22,373 nt of DNA. It comes from Hypsibius dujardini. Lineage: Eukaryota; Tardigrada; Eutardigrada; Parachela; Hypsibiidae. A program made the translations under genes and the position numbers. The notes below the pieces were generated by a model that saw only the letters and a list, made by a program, of their open reading frames with translations, ran no database searches and was not told the origin of the DNA. The stretch lies in NCBI GenBank assembly GCA_001579985.1, contig LRSR01014556.1:1-22373 (forward strand), read 5' to 3'. Shown piece after piece: positions 20,301 to 22,373 of this stretch. Numbering within the stretch: the stretch's first letter is position 1; every line of letters begins with the position of its first letter.

Positions 20301-21829
20301 ACAGGAGAATCTGTGCGTTTCGTTAATTGCCTGGAAAGGCTCATAACCGGTCTGATAGTTGATTTTCGGTTTGTTCCACAGGTTTCTTGTGGTGGCGCCG
20401 ACGACTCAGCAGACTAGATGCAGGAAATGGCTGAATAGGCATTTACCGAAGGAAGGCGGAATCGGGATCGCCGACGTGACCAGTTCCTATACAGTCATCA
20501 ACATCATCGGCCCACTGGCTCGAGATTTGATGAATAACTTCGGCGACATGTCGCAAGCTGCCTTTCCCTTCTTCACCTGCCAGGTACATCTCCGCCTTTC
20601 CGTCCATCCATCGATCTGTCTGCCTGTCAGTTTATCTGTCTGTCTGTCTATCCATCTGTCTATCCATCTATCTGTTTGCCTGCCTGTCTATCCATTTATT
20701 TGTCTATCTGTCTGTCTGTCTGTCTGTCTGTCTGCTTGTTTGTCTGTCTGTGTGACTGACTGACTATCCATAAATATGTCGGTTTATTATGCGTCTGTTT
20801 CGTTCTCTGACTTTGTTGCTGCTTGTCTGCTTTGTTGTTGTTCAGTCTTTATGTTTGTTTTCTTTCAGACGATAAACATCGGATACGCCAGCAACATCTT
20901 GGCCATGAACATCACCCACACCGGTGAGACCGGATGGGCACTCTACATCCCTAATGAGTACGCTCTCTACGTCTACGAATGCCTGACCAAAGCCGGAAAG
21001 GACTACAGTCTTACCTTGGCCGGTCATTTTGCCATGCGCACTCTCCGGATCGAACGATTCTACGCTTTCTGGGGGCAGGACATCGACTCCACCACCACTC
21101 CCTTTGAATGCGGTCGAGCTTTTCGAGTCAAATTTGAGGTGTGAGGGAGTTTGTTTTTTCTAATTCGATGAAATTACTTTGTCGGGCGATTTGGCAATTT
21201 TGTTAATTTGTTTAGTATTAATAATTTTGATGATTTAGATAATTTTTTTTAATGAGAATAATGTTGTTTTTTAAATATTAACAATCATATTGGATTTATA
21301 TAATTATGATAATGTTTTTTTAAATTATTTTTTCTCAACAGGAATAATAATTTTAATAATTACCGTTGGTAATTGTGAAGTCTATATAAAGAAAGGACAA
21401 TTTGTTGGGAATAATAACATCATGTTTTGGAGCATTTTTTGGAAATTGTTATTTGTTATTTTTTAATTTGCAGAAGGGAAATTTTATCGGAAGGGATGCC
21501 TTGCTGAAACAGCAGACCGCCGGTGTGACTCGTTCCTACGTCCAACTCCTACTGGAGGACCACGACATGGACACGGATCCCTGGCCGTGGGGCGGTGAAC
21601 CCATCTTCTGTAACGGAAACTTTGCCGGCAGGACGACGACCACTGGCTACGGCTACACGCTGGGCCAGCAGGTCTGCCTGGGCTTCGTCAAGAATATCGA
21701 TCCGGTACGCGGTGCAGACAACCGACGGACAGACAAACAGACAGACAGGCAGACAGACTGACAGGCAGACAGACAAACAGACAGTCAGGCGGATAGACAG
21801 AAAGACAGGCAGACAGGCAGACAGACAGG

Positions 21830-21864
<35 letters not shown>

Positions 21865-22152
21865 TCAGACAGTCAGGCGGATAGACAGACAGACAGACAG
21901 AAAATGAACACCAGTGTCTGTCTCTTTCAGGCAACCAAGACAATTCTGCCCTTGACCTCCGACTGGATTCAAAACTCAAAATTTGAAGTAGAAGTGGCCG
22001 GTCGCCGATTCCCCGCTAAAGTAAATGTCCGATCGCCGCGCCTCCCGGCCGTGGTGGCCTTCGAGCATCCCGAAGTGGTCAAGTACGTCACCACGCAGGA
22101 CGACGAGACCGGCGTGAAGAAGTTCGTCAAGAAAATGGCCATGGAAATCTAA
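14286..22152 (+). CDS. PDPR: Pyruvate dehydrogenase phosphatase regulatory subunit, mitochondrial (PDPR)
   Basis: FAD-containing regulatory partner of PDH phosphatase in the mitochondrial matrix; the phosphatase reactivates the pyruvate dehydrogenase complex. Exons: 14286-14427, 15203-15278, 15353-15483, 15999-16080, 16164-16327, 16781-16902, 16990-17260, 17539-17663, 18078-18270, 19453-19754, 20170-20312, 20382-20583, 20869-21138, 21474-21704, 21931-22152; 2,676 bases in one frame, 891 residues (human PDPR is about 880). The N-terminus is basic with few acids, as for import. The FAD dinucleotide fold starts at GGGAVG (46-51); NCAGLW (235-240) and CEHQYLVT follow. A GcvT-like folate-binding domain occupies roughly 460-890 (GGYENDCTVARL near 569-580, ITHTGETGW 666-674). 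At the site where DMGDH and sarcosine dehydrogenase have Trp-His for covalent FAD, this has V80-L81, which with RTSPLY and NDCTVARL favours PDPR. An upstream in-frame GTG at 14226 is not needed. Confidence 0.95.
14439..15180. repeat. 58-bp tandem duplication and TGAT-rich motifs in PDPR intron 1
   Basis: Just after the exon 1 donor, a unit containing TTGATTGATTGATTAGAC then RCAGGAGTTCGTGATTTC is repeated with a 58-base period (14451 and 14509 as reference points). There are about two copies, a partial third at about 14555, and only two or so mismatches. Further TTGATTGAT clusters occur near 14762, 15038, 15096 and 15145-15168. The clean duplication looks recent. Confidence 0.85.
16385..16750. 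repeat. Degenerate (TCTG)n tract in PDPR intron 5
   Basis: It fills most of the 453-base intron 16328-16780 in TCTG orientation on the coding strand, ending about 30 bases before the acceptor. Confidence 0.93.
17304..17482. repeat. (GATA)n then (GACA)n tract in PDPR intron 7
   Basis: Four or so GATA units pass directly into a pure GACA run, then decayed CAGG/ACAG units, within the 278-base intron 17261-17538. ACAG orientation on the coding strand. Confidence 0.95.
17870..18058. repeat. Strongly decayed TCTG-rich tract in PDPR intron 8
   Basis: Scattered TCTGTCTG words and pyrimidine-rich sequence lie in the 414-base intron 17664-18077, ending close to the acceptor at 18077. TCTG orientation on the coding strand. 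Confidence 0.65.
18511..18663 (-). CDS. Small ORF with an internal repeat, antisense within PDPR intron 9
   Basis: ATG at 18663 to TAA at 18513-18511 on the minus strand gives 50 residues, hydrophilic and without a signal peptide or membrane segment. It contains two related units 21 residues apart: DNRAKQLNPNKERY (7-20) and NNRAVQMSPNNAKY (28-41), that is x-N-R-A-x-Q-[LM]-x-P-N-x-x-[RK]-Y. An internal repeat kept at protein level, with C or G in most third codon positions as in the window's real exons, argues for real coding sequence. An in-frame TGA lies upstream, so the ATG may be the true start; a 5' exon is possible but I see no clear acceptor near it. It may be a nested gene, a relic exon or a retrocopy. 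I cannot name the family. Confidence 0.5.
   Translation of the reverse strand: MHKTERDNRAKQLNPNKERYQPTPANINNRAVQMSPNNAKYAEGHGPVAE
18741..18938. repeat. Imperfect (ACAG)n tract in PDPR intron 9
   Basis: CAGACAGG/ACAG units in ACAG orientation on the PDPR coding strand, located upstream (on the minus strand) of the nested small ORF. The rest of the 1,182-base intron after about 18960 is AT-rich with scattered GATTTAAA words and no further gene seen. Confidence 0.93.
19785..20120. repeat. Degenerate (TCTG)n tract in PDPR intron 10
   Basis: It occupies most of the 415-base intron 19755-20169, beginning about 30 bases after the donor. TCTG orientation on the coding strand, with TCCG and TTTG variants. 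Confidence 0.93.
20595..20765. repeat. Imperfect (TCTG)n/(TCCA) tract in PDPR intron 12
   Basis: It starts about 12 bases after the donor of intron 20584-20868; the purest block is at about 20702-20733. TCTG orientation on the coding strand. Confidence 0.93.
21715..21903. repeat. (ACAG)n tract in PDPR intron 14
   Basis: It begins about 10 bases after the donor and fills most of the 226-base intron 21705-21930. ACAG orientation on the coding strand, opposite to introns 10 and 12. Confidence 0.95.
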
Positions 22153-22373
22153 CCGGGAACGTACACACAGACGCCAAACAGCCCACACCTCAGACGCCAA
22201 CCAAAAGTCAGTCAACCGGAAAGAGTGTTCGTATTATAGTGTGCCCACCGTCTTTTTACCTCCTACAGTATGCTAAAATACCTTGTCTGCAAATGTGTTT
22301 TTAAAATATGTATATGCGCGAACGTGTGTTTTGTGCATTTTAAAAAACCGACAAATTACATGAAGATTAATGA
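22153..22373 (+). other. PDPR 3' flank (probable 3' UTR)
   Basis: It follows the PDPR TAA and contains no further exon. No canonical AATAAA hexamer is seen before the window ends, so the cleavage site may use a variant signal or lie beyond the edge. Confidence 0.6.

Overview
The window comes from an animal nuclear genome. Its genes are split by short GT-AG introns of about 70 to 1,200 bases. The recognisable proteins are animal-type: CYP2-clan cytochromes P450, the pyruvate dehydrogenase phosphatase regulatory subunit, and an SLC35F-like transporter. The introns and spacers are full of (TCTG)n/(ACAG)n tetranucleotide repeats. A compact invertebrate genome is most likely; I cannot fix the phylum.

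Positions 22-8825, minus strand: a tandem array of three CYP2-like P450 genes with the same phase-1 intron layout. Gene A (22-1448) runs off the left edge. Gene B (2750-5525) is complete, six exons and 498 codons. Gene C (5838-8825) has all six exons in register (495 codons), but its codon 124, the Trp of the C-helix WxxxR motif, is TGA, and its first intron starts with GC. Genes A and B share a patch of near-identity in exon 3 that suggests gene conversion. Intron 1 of gene B holds a 19-bp minisatellite built on CRE-like octamers.

Positions 8826-14285: a gene-poor, AT-rich region with a hairpin MITE-like element (9421-9565), a doubtful short secreted ORF (9769-10031), a two-exon gene for an 85-residue secreted cysteine-rich peptide (12002-12372, plus), an (ACAGAC)n tract, and the broken 5' half of an SLC35F-like transporter gene (12937-13719, minus). 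The last faces the next gene across 566 bases containing a GC box and CCAAT boxes.

Positions 14286-22152, plus strand: a complete 15-exon PDPR gene (891 residues). Seven of its 14 introns carry TCTG or ACAG tracts whose orientation changes from intron to intron. Its intron 9 contains an antisense 50-codon ORF with an internal repeat (18511-18663).

The P450s would be membrane-bound monooxygenases; PDPR is a mitochondrial regulator of pyruvate oxidation. I see no pathway linking the two blocks. All exon boundaries were read by eye from splice signals, phase continuity and paralogue comparison.
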